Positions 7,914 through 15,544 of a stretch of 18,495 nt of DNA are shown here, piece by piece. Origin of the DNA: DATDCV01 sp036524155 (GTDB lineage Bacteria > Verrucomicrobiota > Verrucomicrobiia > Limisphaerales > UBA8199); contig DATDCV010000347.1 in assembly GCA_036524155.1 (NCBI GenBank), positions 1-18,495 on the forward strand. The letters run 5' to 3'. The notes below the pieces were generated by a model. That model was not told the origin of the DNA, made no database searches, and was given only the letters and a program-made list of their open reading frames with translations. The position numbers were made by a program, and so were the translations under genes. The first letter of the stretch is position 1. Every line of letters begins with the position of its first letter.

Positions 7914-9659
7914 ATGCCACCGGTCAAAACATTCGGAGAGCGCATCGCCAACGCCCTGGTCGAAGACGGCCTGTTGTCGGAGCAGCAGGTCCAGGAACTG
8001 CTCGAGCAGCAAAAAAAGGAAGGCACCCGCCTGCTCAAGCTGCTCACGGAGAAGGCCGTCGTCAGCGAGCAGGACATGGCCATTTCCATGGGCCGGGTCC
8101 TGAACGTCCCACCCATCAACCTGGGACGCATCATAATCCCGCCTGAGGTCGCCGACCTTCTGCCGCGCGAAGTCGCCCACAACTACAAGGTCGTTCCGGT
8201 TTCCCGCATCGAGAACAAACTGTTCCTGGCGATGGCGGACCCCTTGAACGTGTTGGCGATCGACGACGTCCGCCGCATCACCAAACTCGAAGTCGCGCCG
8301 CTCATCGCGGGTGAACGGGCGATTGTCGATAAGCTCAACCATATCGATTCCTCCAACAGCAGCAGCATGGAGGAAATCATCAAGGACGCCGAAAAGCAGG
8401 CCGCCGAGGAAGAGGACGAGCCGGAAAGCATCGAAGTCTCCCGGGACCCGGTCGAGGAAGTGGATCTGGACAAACTGGCAGCCTCAAGCGAAGAGGCGCC
8501 GGTCATCAAACTGGCCAATCTCATCCTCCTTCAGGCGGTCAAAGACCGCGCCAGCGACATCCATATCGAGCCCTTCGACAAATCCGTGCGGCTCCGCTAC
8601 CGCATCGACGGCGTGCTGATCGACGCTACGCCGCCACCCAAGACCATGCAGTTGGCGCTCGCCTCCCGCTTCAAGATCATGAGCAGCCTCGATATTGCCG
8701 AGCGCCGGCTGCCCCAGGACGGCCGCATGCGCATCCGCGTCGCCGGCAAGGAATACGATCTGCGCGTCTCGATCATGCCCACCGTGCACGGCGAAAAAAT
8801 CGTGCTGCGGTTGCTGGACAAAACCAGCCTCGCGGTCAGCATCGACAAGCTCGGGCTCGATCCCGAGACCTTTCAGCAGTTTAAGCTCGCCATCGACGCG
8901 CCGCACGGGCTCATCCTTGTCACGGGTCCCACGGGCTCCGGCAAGACCACTACGCTGTACTCGGCCCTCAACGAACTTAACAATCCGGTTTACAACATCA
9001 TTACGGTTGAAGACCCGGTCGAGTTCCAGATCGCCGGCATCAACCAGGTGCCCGTCAAGAAAGACATCGGCCTCACCTTCGCCAACGCTCTCCGCTCCAT
9101 TTTGCGCCAGGACCCCGACATCATCATGATCGGCGAAATCCGCGATACGGAGACCGCCGAAATCGCCATCGAAGCCGCCCTGACCGGCCACCAGGTGCTC
9201 AGCACGATGCATTGCAATGATGCCCCGGGTGCCGTCGCCCGCCTCGATGACATGGGCATTGCGCCCTTCCTCATCTCGTCCTCCGTCATCCTCGCCTGCG
9301 CCCAACGGCTCATGCGCCGCATTTGCTCCCACTGCAAGGAGCCGGTCACCTACCCCGCCAAGATGTACCAGGACCTGTTCATCGACCCGAGCATCTTCGA
9401 CGGCGTTACCCTCTACCGTGGCCGCGGTTGCGAGCGCTGCAAAAATTCCGGGTATTCAGGCCGCCTCGCCATCCTTGAAGCGATGACCATCAGCGACGAA
9501 CTGCGCAAGCTCATCATCGCCCGCGCCAACTCGCGCGAAATGGGCAAAGTCGCTATTGGCCAGGGCATGCGCACCTTGCGCATGGTGGCGCTCGACCGCG
9601 TCCGCGAAGGGGTATCCACCCTCGAACAAGTGCTGGTCCTCACCGCGGCGCACTATTGA
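7914..9659 (+). CDS. pilB: Type IV pilus extension ATPase PilB (GspE family)
   Basis: At 581 residues this is standard PilB/GspE length. Order: GspE_N/MshEN domain (~5-145), an acidic linker (~146-190, EEEDEPESIE), then the hexameric secretion ATPase. Visible motifs are an Asp box (DIHIEP), Walker A GPTGSGKT with K344, Walker B DIIMIGEIRD with E408, a His box (LSTMHCND), and the paired cysteines C471/C474 and C506/C509 that bind zinc in PilB and GspE. It powers pilin polymerisation at the inner membrane. GspE of type II secretion shares these features, but PilT lies next door, which favours a pilus role. The N-domain has TRLLKLL where cyclic di-GMP-binding members have RLGxxL, so binding is doubtful. 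No clear Shine-Dalgarno is seen; coupling to the upstream gene is likely. The stop lies four bases from the pilT stop on the other strand. Confidence 0.9.
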   Translation: MPPVKTFGERIANALVEDGLLSEQQVQELLEQQKKEGTRLLKLLTEKAVVSEQDMAISMGRVLNVPPINLGRIIIPPEVADLLPREVAHNYKVVPVSRIENKLFLAMADPLNVLAIDDVRRITKLEVAPLIAGERAIVDKLNHIDSSNSSSMEEIIKDAEKQAAEEEDEPESIEVSRDPVEEVDLDKLAASSEEAPVIKLANLILLQAVKDRASDIHIEPFDKSVRLRYRIDGVLIDATPPPKTMQLALASRFKIMSSLDIAERRLPQDGRMRIRVAGKEYDLRVSIMPTVHGEKIVLRLLDKTSLAVSIDKLGLDPETFQQFKLAIDAPHGLILVTGPTGSGKTTTLYSALNELNNPVYNIITVEDPVEFQIAGINQVPVKKDIGLTFANALRSILRQDPDIIMIGEIRDTETAEIAIEAALTGHQVLSTMHCNDAPGAVARLDDMGIAPFLISSSVILACAQRLMRRICSHCKEPVTYPAKMYQDLFIDPSIFDGVTLYRGRGCERCKNSGYSGRLAILEAMTISDELRKLIIARANSREMGKVAIGQGMRTLRMVALDRVREGVSTLEQVLVLTAAHY

Positions 9660-9671
9660 GCGCTTAGCTCA
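9657..9671. repeat. Short inverted repeat spanning the pilB and pilT stop codons
   Basis: TGAGC at 9657-9661 and GCTCA at 9667-9671 surround GCTTA. The repeat begins with the pilB TGA and encloses the pilT stop (TTA at 9664-9666 on the plus strand). It may be a minimal bidirectional terminator or chance; the stem is only five pairs plus a possible wobble, with no T-run. Confidence 0.3.
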
Positions 9672-10752
9672 GGATCCTCCGGCCTTCGTCGAGGAAGATG
9701 CCCTTGAAGTTCATTTCGAGGGCCTGCGGATTCGTGGCTTTGTTCAACGCTTCCTGCTCGCTGACTTTCCCTTCCTTGACCAGGTTGAACAGGGCCTGGT
9801 TGAAGTTGATCATGCCATCGTCGATCCCCGTCTCGATGGCAGCCTGTAGTTTATCGAGCCGGTTTTCCTCAATCAGCTTCTTGACAGTGGGCGTGTTGAT
9901 CATGATCTCCAGCGCGGGAGTCATGCTGCCCGTAACGGTGTTCACCATGCGCTGGCAGACCACCGCCTGCAACGTTCCCGCCAACTGACGCCGAATCTGC
10001 TCGCGCTCGTCCGCCTTGAAGAAATCGAGAATCCGGTTGACGGATTGCGACGCGTTGGTGGTGTGCAGGGTCGAAAGAACCAGGTGGCCCGTGTCCGCGG
10101 CGCTCATCGCCGCGGTGAAGCTGATCGAATCGCGCATCTCACCGATCATAATAATGTCCGGGTCCTGGCGCAAAACGTGTTTGAGCGCATGGTGAAACGA
10201 CAGCGTGTCCAGCCCCACCTCGCGCTGTTCGACCACGCATTGGTTGTCCTCGAACACATATTCGATCGGATCTTCGAGCGTGATGAGGTGTTTTTTGAAG
10301 TTCGCGTTGATGTGCTCGATCATCGCCGCCAGCGTCGTCGACTTGCCGCAACCGGTTGAGCCCGCGAGCAACACGATGCCCCGGGGCGACTCGGCAATCC
10401 TGCGGACCTGTTCGAGCAAACCCAGCTCCTGGAAACTGGGCACGACGGTTTTGACGTAACGCATCGCCAGGCACCATTGCCCGCGCTGCTGAAACAAATT
10501 CGTCCGGAACCGCCCGATCTGGGGAACGTAATAGGAAAAGTCAATTTCACGCTCCTGTTCCAGCCGCTTCTTCAAATGAGCCGGCGTCACCTGCTCGACG
10601 ACCTTGACCATCCATTCCTCCGTTGGATATGGACACTCGATCGCGATAAGCTGCCGGTTGATGCGGAAAATCACCGGCGTCGCAATCTTCAAGTGGACGT
10701 CGGATGCGCCGCCATCCACGCCGGTCTTCAGAATTCGATGGAACAGTTCCAT
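9664..10752 (-). CDS. pilT: Type IV pilus retraction ATPase PilT
   Basis: At 362 residues this is normal PilT/PilU length. The N-terminus GASDVHL is the PilT PAS-like start. The ATPase core has Walker A GSTGCGKST with K137, Walker B DIIMIGEMRD with E205, and the His box LSTLHTTNASQSVNRI. It lacks the zinc cysteine pairs of PilB, as expected for a retraction motor. It would disassemble pili to drive twitching and DNA uptake. The C-terminal motif usually written AIRNLIRE reads TVKKLIEENR here, so it is diverged; that motif matters for retraction in studied PilT proteins, and PilU is therefore an alternative. No convincing Shine-Dalgarno precedes the ATG. It converges on pilB rather than forming a pilBTC operon. 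Confidence 0.88.
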   Translation of the reverse strand: MELFHRILKTGVDGGASDVHLKIATPVIFRINRQLIAIECPYPTEEWMVKVVEQVTPAHLKKRLEQEREIDFSYYVPQIGRFRTNLFQQRGQWCLAMRYVKTVVPSFQELGLLEQVRRIAESPRGIVLLAGSTGCGKSTTLAAMIEHINANFKKHLITLEDPIEYVFEDNQCVVEQREVGLDTLSFHHALKHVLRQDPDIIMIGEMRDSISFTAAMSAADTGHLVLSTLHTTNASQSVNRILDFFKADEREQIRRQLAGTLQAVVCQRMVNTVTGSMTPALEIMINTPTVKKLIEENRLDKLQAAIETGIDDGMINFNQALFNLVKEGKVSEQEALNKATNPQALEMNFKGIFLDEGRRILS

Positions 10753-10999
10753 GCCCGCAGGCTACAAGAACCCGCCCGATCCCCAAAGGCGAAAATGAAC
10801 CCACCCGCGCCGCCGGCCTGGCTGCCTTCCGCCACCAGGCGCCACGGTGGCGCCTGCTTGAGACTGCCCCGCATCCAGCGACCCGACGCACTGCTGGCGA
10901 ACAATCCAATCCCCTTGTATTCGGTGATGGATCTCTCTGGTTATGCCAGACCCTGAATGCAATTCCTGTCGCCGGATAATCCGCTACCCTGCGGCCAGC
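10753..10999. other. Intergenic region upstream of pilT (247 bp)
   Basis: This region lies between the pilT start and the end of the YgjP-like gene; both are read on the minus strand. It should hold the pilT promoter, but no clear -35/-10 pair or sigma-54 site was found by eye. Translated frames give no recognisable protein remnant. Its one structural feature is the perfect inverted repeat at 10836-10856. Confidence 0.5.
10836..10856. repeat. Perfect 10-bp inverted repeat upstream of pilT
   Basis: CAGGCGCCAC and its exact complement GTGGCGCCTG flank a single G. In RNA it would form an eight-pair stem with a five-base loop. No T-run lies on either side. It is about 84 bases before the pilT start and 144 bases past the YgjP-like stop. 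It could be an operator, a factor-independent-like hairpin or an RNA-stabilising end. The core GGCGCC is itself palindromic and common in GC-rich DNA, which lowers its weight. Confidence 0.45.
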
Positions 11000-11764
11000 T
11001 CACCTCAACAACTGCCCATGCTTCTTCAGCCAAGCTTCGGCCGGCGCGAAGTCCGGGTAGAGCCGCGCCACTTCCTTCCAGAACCGGCGGGAGTGGTTCA
11101 TTTCTTTGAGATGGGCCAGTTCGTGGAGGATGATGTAATCGCGCACGAACTCCGGGGCCTGCACCAGGCGCCAATTCAGGCAGAGGGTGCCGCGCCGCGA
11201 GCATGAACCCCAGCGCGACCTTTGGTTGCGCACGGAAATGCGCCGGACGGGCAATTGGTGCAGCGCCGCCAGTTCAATGACGCGCGGCGGCAATTCCCGC
11301 GCGGCCAGTCGCCAGAGGTACGATTCCACTTCGGGCCGCAAATCGGCGGCAGGGTTTCGCACCCGCATTTCCAGCCCGCCAAAACGCACGGTCGCGGATT
11401 CGCCCTTCACTCCTGCTTCCAGCCGCACGAGGTCCCCGCGGAACAATATCTCCGAGCCCGCCGGCCAGGCCCGGGAAACCGGCGGAGCCGCTGCCCGCCG
11501 CAACAACTGCTTTTCCAGCCACGAAACATTCCGCTGCGCAAACCTGCGCCCTTCCGCCGCCGAGCCGCCCCTCGGGATCGTAACCCGCGCGACTCCATCC
11601 GCACGAAGACGCAACACATACCGCCGCGCGCGCCGGTTGGACACCAGCACCAGTTGGACGTGCCGGCAGCCAACCGCCAGACACTCGAGGGCCGGCCCGA
11701 TCGTTTGCGGGCGCACGGGGCCGAATGTCAACTCGAGCTGCATTGCCCTTTGTATAAACGGCAC
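11000..11764 (-). CDS. YgjP-like zinc metallopeptidase (DUF45)
   Basis: The 254-residue protein ends in the hallmark HELAHLKEMNH with zinc ligands H214 and H218, catalytic E215 and third ligand H224 (HExxH-x5-H). This is the pattern of the YgjP/DUF45 metallopeptidase family, related to the M48 and WLM peptidases. Also typical are RNQRSRWGSCS and LNWRLVQAPEFVRDYIILHE just before it. There is no signal peptide or membrane segment, so it is probably cytoplasmic. The physiological substrate of the family is not established. The listed start is GTG at 11764. An ATG at residue 8 (codon 11741-11743) would give 247 residues and is equally plausible; neither has a well-placed Shine-Dalgarno. It is divergent from the radical SAM gene with about 70 bases between them. 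Confidence 0.85.
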   Translation of the reverse strand: MPFIQRAMQLELTFGPVRPQTIGPALECLAVGCRHVQLVLVSNRRARRYVLRLRADGVARVTIPRGGSAAEGRRFAQRNVSWLEKQLLRRAAAPPVSRAWPAGSEILFRGDLVRLEAGVKGESATVRFGGLEMRVRNPAADLRPEVESYLWRLAARELPPRVIELAALHQLPVRRISVRNQRSRWGSCSRRGTLCLNWRLVQAPEFVRDYIILHELAHLKEMNHSRRFWKEVARLYPDFAPAEAWLKKHGQLLR

Positions 11765-11834
11765 CCCGGCGTCAGGGAAGCGATAAGTAAAGGTTTGTCA
11801 CCCACCGAAGGAGTGGTATCATCCCTCTACTCAA

Positions 11835-13328
11835 ATGGGAGCTTCAGCAGCAGTTATGAAGGTATTATTGGTTTACCCGCAGAATCCGGACACGTTCTGG
11901 AGCTTCAAGCACGTACTCCACTTCGTGTCGAAGCGCTCGACGTTCCCGCCGCTGGGGCTCCTGACTGTCGCGGCGATGCTGCCGAGGGACTGGCAGCTCA
12001 AGCTGGTTGACATGAACGTCGAACGGCTGCGCGACTCGGATTTGCGGTGGGCGGATTATGTGCTCATCAGCGCGATGATCGTCCACAGGGACTGCGTGGA
12101 CGAAGTCATCCGGCGGTGCGGCGCGCTGCACAGACCCATCATCGCGGGCGGTCCGCTGTTCACCACGGGGCACGAGAGCTTCCCCGCCGTGCAGCATTTT
12201 GTCCTGGGTGAAGCCGAGGATATCATGCCGGAACTGGCCGCGGACATGCTGGCTGGCAAAGTGCGGAAAGAGTATCGCGCCGCGAACCGGCCGGATGTCG
12301 CGCAGGTGCCGGCGCCGCGGTGGGACCTGGTTGACCTTAAGCACTACGTCAGCATGGCAGTCCAGTTCTCGCGCGGCTGCCCTTTCGACTGCGAGTTTTG
12401 CGACATCATCATCATGAATGGCCGGGTGCCCCGCACCAAGGCACCCCAGCAACTCATCGGCGAACTGGAGGCTCTCCGGCAACACGGCTGGAAGGACATG
12501 GTTTTCATCGTCGACGACAATTTCATTGGTGACAAGAAGCGCACGAAGGTGCTGCTGCGAGAAATCATCGCGTGGCGCGAGCGGGTGCGGCCCAGCATGG
12601 GGTTTTTTACCGAAGCGTCGGTGAACCTCGCGGACGACGAGGAGCTTTGCGAACTGATGGTCCAGGCGGGGTTCAAGCGAGTGTTCCTCGGCATCGAAAC
12701 CCCGGTGACGGAAAGCCTGCAGGAATGCCACAAACTGCAGAACAAGAGTCGCGACCTGGTGCAGTGCATCCAGAAGCTCCAACGCGCCGGCCTGGAAGTC
12801 ATGGGCGGTTTCATTGTGGGATTCGACAACGACCGGCAGGATATCTTCAAGCGGCAGTACGAGTTTATCCAAACTTCAGGAGTCGTGCAGGCGATGGTGG
12901 GATTACTGCAGGCCCTGCCGCAAACCAAACTGTATCAGCGCCTGATGCGCGAAGGCCGACTCGAGACCGCCGCGACCGGCAACAACACCGAAGCCGTGCT
13001 GAATTTCAAGACCAAGCTGAACCGCGAGTTCCTCCAGAACGGCTACCGCGAGCTGATGCAGAAGCTGTACGAGCCCAAGGTCTACTACCAGCGCATCCGC
13101 ACCTTTCTCGAGAATCATCGCACGCGCGGACCGCGCCTGCGCGTTTCGTTTTCTGATTTCCAGGCCCTCCTGAAATCCTTTTGGATGCTCGGGATTTGGG
13201 AAAGCGGACGACACAATTACTGGAGGTTCTTCTGGAGCATTCTCCTGCGGCGCCCACACCAGATGCGCGCGGCGATTGAGCTCGCGGTGATTGGCTACCA
13301 CTTCCGCCGCGTCGCCAACCGGCTCTGA
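11835..13328 (+). CDS. B12-binding domain radical SAM protein (DUF4070 type)
   Basis: Residues ~8-150 form a cobalamin-binding-like Rossmann domain (MKVLLVYP, FPPLGLLTVAAMLP, ISAMIVHRD, AGGPLFTTG). It lacks the DxHxxG histidine, as many radical SAM members do. The radical SAM core follows with RGCPFDCEFCD; C182, C186 and C189 would hold the 4Fe-4S cluster. Downstream blocks FIVDDNFIGDKKR, FFTEASVNLADDEEL, FLGIETP and GGFIVGFDND are typical of the group with a DUF4070 C-terminus. The last ~100 residues are helical with no motif I know. Chemistry is probably methylation or another radical rearrangement; the substrate is unknown. The family N-terminus fits the ATG at residue 8 (11856, with GGGAG 14 bases upstream) better than the ATG at 11835. 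Not in an evident operon. Confidence 0.87.
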   Translation: MGASAAVMKVLLVYPQNPDTFWSFKHVLHFVSKRSTFPPLGLLTVAAMLPRDWQLKLVDMNVERLRDSDLRWADYVLISAMIVHRDCVDEVIRRCGALHRPIIAGGPLFTTGHESFPAVQHFVLGEAEDIMPELAADMLAGKVRKEYRAANRPDVAQVPAPRWDLVDLKHYVSMAVQFSRGCPFDCEFCDIIIMNGRVPRTKAPQQLIGELEALRQHGWKDMVFIVDDNFIGDKKRTKVLLREIIAWRERVRPSMGFFTEASVNLADDEELCELMVQAGFKRVFLGIETPVTESLQECHKLQNKSRDLVQCIQKLQRAGLEVMGGFIVGFDNDRQDIFKRQYEFIQTSGVVQAMVGLLQALPQTKLYQRLMREGRLETAATGNNTEAVLNFKTKLNREFLQNGYRELMQKLYEPKVYYQRIRTFLENHRTRGPRLRVSFSDFQALLKSFWMLGIWESGRHNYWRFFWSILLRRPHQMRAAIELAVIGYHFRRVANRL

Positions 13329-13342
13329 CAGCTTCGCGGCTG

Positions 13343-13359
13343 GTGGCGCCAGTCGCCAC
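13343..13359. terminator. Possible hairpin between convergent genes
   Basis: GTGGCG (13343-13348) and CGCCAC (13354-13359) pair around CCAGT. It lies 15 bases after the radical SAM stop and 26 bases beyond the end of the response regulator gene, in a 56-base gap. No T-run is present on either strand, so termination is only suggested by the position. Confidence 0.28.
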
Positions 13360-13384
13360 GCCGCCAGGACCTCTTCGCCGGGGC

Positions 13385-13861
13385 CTAGGCCTGGGGTCGC
13401 GCTCCGGCCGCAGTCGCGCCGGCCACGTGTCGGTTGTAGCGCTCGTCCAGCCAGCATTTCCGGACGTCATCGAGCAACCGAACCAGGTCTTCAAAACTGT
13501 GCGGTTTCACCCGGTAATCGTATACCCCAAGCTCCCTGGATTGGTCCACGTCAGCCTGCAGCTTGGAAGAGGTCAGAACGACAACTGGGAACGCATCGAA
13601 GCGCTGCTGGCCGCGGAGCCACTTGAGCACATCAAAGCCGTCCATCCATGGCATCTTCAGGTCCAGCAGCATCAATCCGGGCACCGGGAACTGGTCGCGT
13701 TTCGCATACTGACCTGTCCCGGCGAGATAATTAATGGCCTCCTGGCCGTTTCGAACCACGAACACAGGATTGGGAATCTCCGCCCGCGTGAGCGCGCGAC
13801 GCATCAGAAAAATGTCGTTCTCGTCGTCCTCCGCCAGCAAAATTGCAACATCGTTAAGCAT
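13385..13861 (-). CDS. Stand-alone CheY-like response regulator
   Basis: The 158-residue protein is a single receiver domain with a short tail. The acidic pocket is E11-D12-D13, the phospho-acceptor is D67 in LLDLKMPWMDG, the switch threonine is T97 in VVLTSS and the lysine is K119 in VKPHS; all key residues are present. The insert between the third strand and the acceptor (NYLAGTGQYAKRDQFPVPG) is like the Rcp1-type receivers that pair with phytochrome or hybrid histidine kinases. There is no output domain, so it must act by protein contact. No histidine kinase lies in the window, so the partner is elsewhere. The tail after ~135 (rich in A, R, G) looks disordered. No clear Shine-Dalgarno; the A/T-rich stretch just upstream probably holds its promoter. 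Confidence 0.88.
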   Translation of the reverse strand: MLNDVAILLAEDDENDIFLMRRALTRAEIPNPVFVVRNGQEAINYLAGTGQYAKRDQFPVPGLMLLDLKMPWMDGFDVLKWLRGQQRFDAFPVVVLTSSKLQADVDQSRELGVYDYRVKPHSFEDLVRLLDDVRKCWLDERYNRHVAGATAAGARPQA

Positions 13862-14102
13862 TTTCTAAGTCGAAACCACAATGCACCCAACTCTCACGAA
13901 CATAATTACCCGTCGGTAACATTCCCTATGACAACCGATTTTGCAAGTGCTCGAGACACCGGGAGCGCCCGGCTGGTGACGCAACGGCCGGACGCAGTAC
14001 CCATCGGCATCAGGGTTTATGCCCGCAGCGTCGGCGACACCATCCCATCGGTGCGGAACGGGCTTGCCGAGGCGACCGGCCCTCAGACCGCCGGGCAGAA
14101 CC
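13862..14102. other. Intergenic region between response regulator and DUF309 gene (241 bp)
   Basis: The first ~90 bases (13862-13950) are visibly more A/T-rich than the surroundings and lie upstream of the response regulator on the minus strand. TTGTCA and TAATTA occur there on the minus strand but 20 bases apart, too far for a normal promoter. The rest is GC-rich, and its translated frames give no recognisable protein. No repeat stands out. Confidence 0.45.
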
Positions 14103-14528
14103 TCAGGGCCGCGGCGACTGCAGCTCAATGAAGGGTGTTTGGCCCGGCGCCAGGAGCCCGGACCCGTCGCCGGCTTGAACACAACGCAGCCACCCGCCGA
14201 TCCGCTCAATCAGGACCGCCACATTTAACCGGTCGCAAAAGGGACCGTAAGGTTGAAGATTGCCCCGTGCTTGCTCGAGCAACGCCGACGCCGGCTGGGG
14301 CCGATTCTTCTGCACGTGGACAAATGCCCCGGCCAACTGGATGAGTCCCTTGTAGAAGAGATGTCTGGGTGTGCCCCGGCGAACCAGCCACAGCGCTTCG
14401 AGCACTTCGTGGGCCTCGAAAAACCGCTGGCGATTGAAACATTCAAAAAAAGCCAGATAACGAGGGTCTGGATCATCGTCCGGTTCCCGGCGGACAGCGG
14501 CGGCGGCCTTTGGGCTTCCTAAGCTCAT
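14103..14528 (-). CDS. DUF309 domain protein
   Basis: From the ATG at 14528 this gives 141 residues. The frame stays open upstream to 14630, but that extension would overlap the parB start and has no family character, so the shorter form is preferred. The DUF309 signature is clear: FNRQRFFEAHEVLEALWL, then FYKGLIQLAGAFVHVQ, then a LLEQARGNLQPYG segment. The HEVLE and GLIQLA blocks form the conserved helical core. The function of the family is not established. It is transcribed away from parB, with 95 bases between the two starts. No Shine-Dalgarno is visible. The C-terminal part (~95-141) is less conserved. Confidence 0.82.
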   Translation of the reverse strand: MSLGSPKAAAAVRREPDDDPDPRYLAFFECFNRQRFFEAHEVLEALWLVRRGTPRHLFYKGLIQLAGAFVHVQKNRPQPASALLEQARGNLQPYGPFCDRLNVAVLIERIGGWLRCVQAGDGSGLLAPGQTPFIELQSPRP

Positions 14529-14623
14529 AACTACCGCGAAGTTCCGATGGTTCCGGCCGAAAGTCCAATGCAGCCTGTTTGGACAGATTGACATCCGCGC
14601 CACGGTTCGACACCCTGAGGCGC

Positions 14624-15544
14624 ATGGCAAAGCCAGCTCTCGGCCGGGGCTTGGGAGCTTTGCTGGGCGCCACCCCGGCGTCGAAAGCTCCCGTTCCGGC
14701 GGCTATCCCGAATCCGCTGCCAGTGGCGCCAGTCGAAGCGTCCGCGGGGGTGCGCCATGTCGACCTGGACCGCATTGTCCCTTGTCCGTTCCAACCCCGA
14801 AAAGATTTTCCCGGTGAAGCTTTGCGGGAGCTGGCTGACTCAATCAAAGAGCAGGGCATCGTGCAACCGTTGATCGTGCGGGAGCACGGTGGTCACCTTG
14901 AGTTAATCGCCGGCGAACGGCGTTGGCGGGCCGCCCAACTGGCCGGGCTAACCGAAGTCCCCGTCCTGGTGCGTCAGGCCGATGACCGTGCCGTCCTCGA
15001 GCTCGCTCTGATCGAGAACCTCCAGCGTGAAAACCTCAACGCCATCGAAGAAGCCCGGGGTTACGCGCAGTTGGTGGAGCAGTTCCAGCTCACCCAGGAG
15101 GAGGCCGCCGCCAAAGTAGGCAAAAGCCGCGCCGTCGTCGCCAATTCGTTGCGCCTGCTGAAACTACCCGCCGAAATCCAGGCATATGTCCGGGACGCGC
15201 GCCTGTCCGTCGGCCACGCCAAAGTCATCCTCGGACTCGCGACCGAAAAACACCAGAAACTGGCTGCCGACAGAATTCTCCGGGACGATCTCAACGTCCG
15301 CCAGGCAGAAGCCCTGGTGGCCCAACTGCAGGCCCGGGAAAGCCCGGTGCGCGCCAAAACACTCCCCGGGGTGGCTCCGGCCCGGGATGCGCACCTTGCC
15401 AGTCTCGAAGACCGGCTCCGCGAACGCCTCGGCACCAAAGTCCAGCTACGTTACGTTCAGGGCAAGGGCGCCCTGGAAATCGCATTCTTCAGTGATGCCG
15501 AACTCGAACGCATCCTGCAACTGCTTGGGGTCGGGAGTGAATGA
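14624..15544 (+). CDS. parB: Chromosome partitioning protein ParB
   Basis: The 306-residue protein begins with the typical MAKPALGRGLGALLG; an in-frame TTG at 14579 is unlikely. GAGG lies only three bases before the ATG. The ParB/Spo0J N-domain spans ~45-135: HVDLDRIVPCPFQPRKDF, a GERRWRA motif (G97-R100) forming the CTP/arginine patch, and ALIENLQRENLNAIEEA. The parS-binding HTH is at ~150-175 (TQEEAAAKVGKSRAVVANSLRLLKLP), followed by SVGHAKVILGL. The C-terminal dimerisation segment contains the basic/aromatic LGTKVQLRYVQGKGALEIAFFS. It would load on parS and slide as a CTP-gated clamp to segregate the chromosome. Unusually, no parA lies directly upstream; the neighbour is a divergent DUF309 gene. 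No parS-like palindrome was seen in the window. Confidence 0.93.
   Translation: MAKPALGRGLGALLGATPASKAPVPAAIPNPLPVAPVEASAGVRHVDLDRIVPCPFQPRKDFPGEALRELADSIKEQGIVQPLIVREHGGHLELIAGERRWRAAQLAGLTEVPVLVRQADDRAVLELALIENLQRENLNAIEEARGYAQLVEQFQLTQEEAAAKVGKSRAVVANSLRLLKLPAEIQAYVRDARLSVGHAKVILGLATEKHQKLAADRILRDDLNVRQAEALVAQLQARESPVRAKTLPGVAPARDAHLASLEDRLRERLGTKVQLRYVQGKGALEIAFFSDAELERILQLLGVGSE

Noticed and set aside
7176..8342. 388-codon minus-strand open frame across the TPR gene and pilB
   Set aside because: It spans two well-supported plus-strand genes and its translation is typical of a shadow frame.
14529..14630. N-terminal extension of the DUF309 gene up to 14630
   Set aside because: It would overlap the parB start and shows no DUF309 character; the ATG at 14528 gives a normal family length.
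13343..14735. Repeated GTGGCGCCAGTCG at 13343-13355 and 14723-14735
   Set aside because: One copy is inside parB coding sequence; GGCGCC cores recur often in this GC-rich DNA, so no repeat family is supported.
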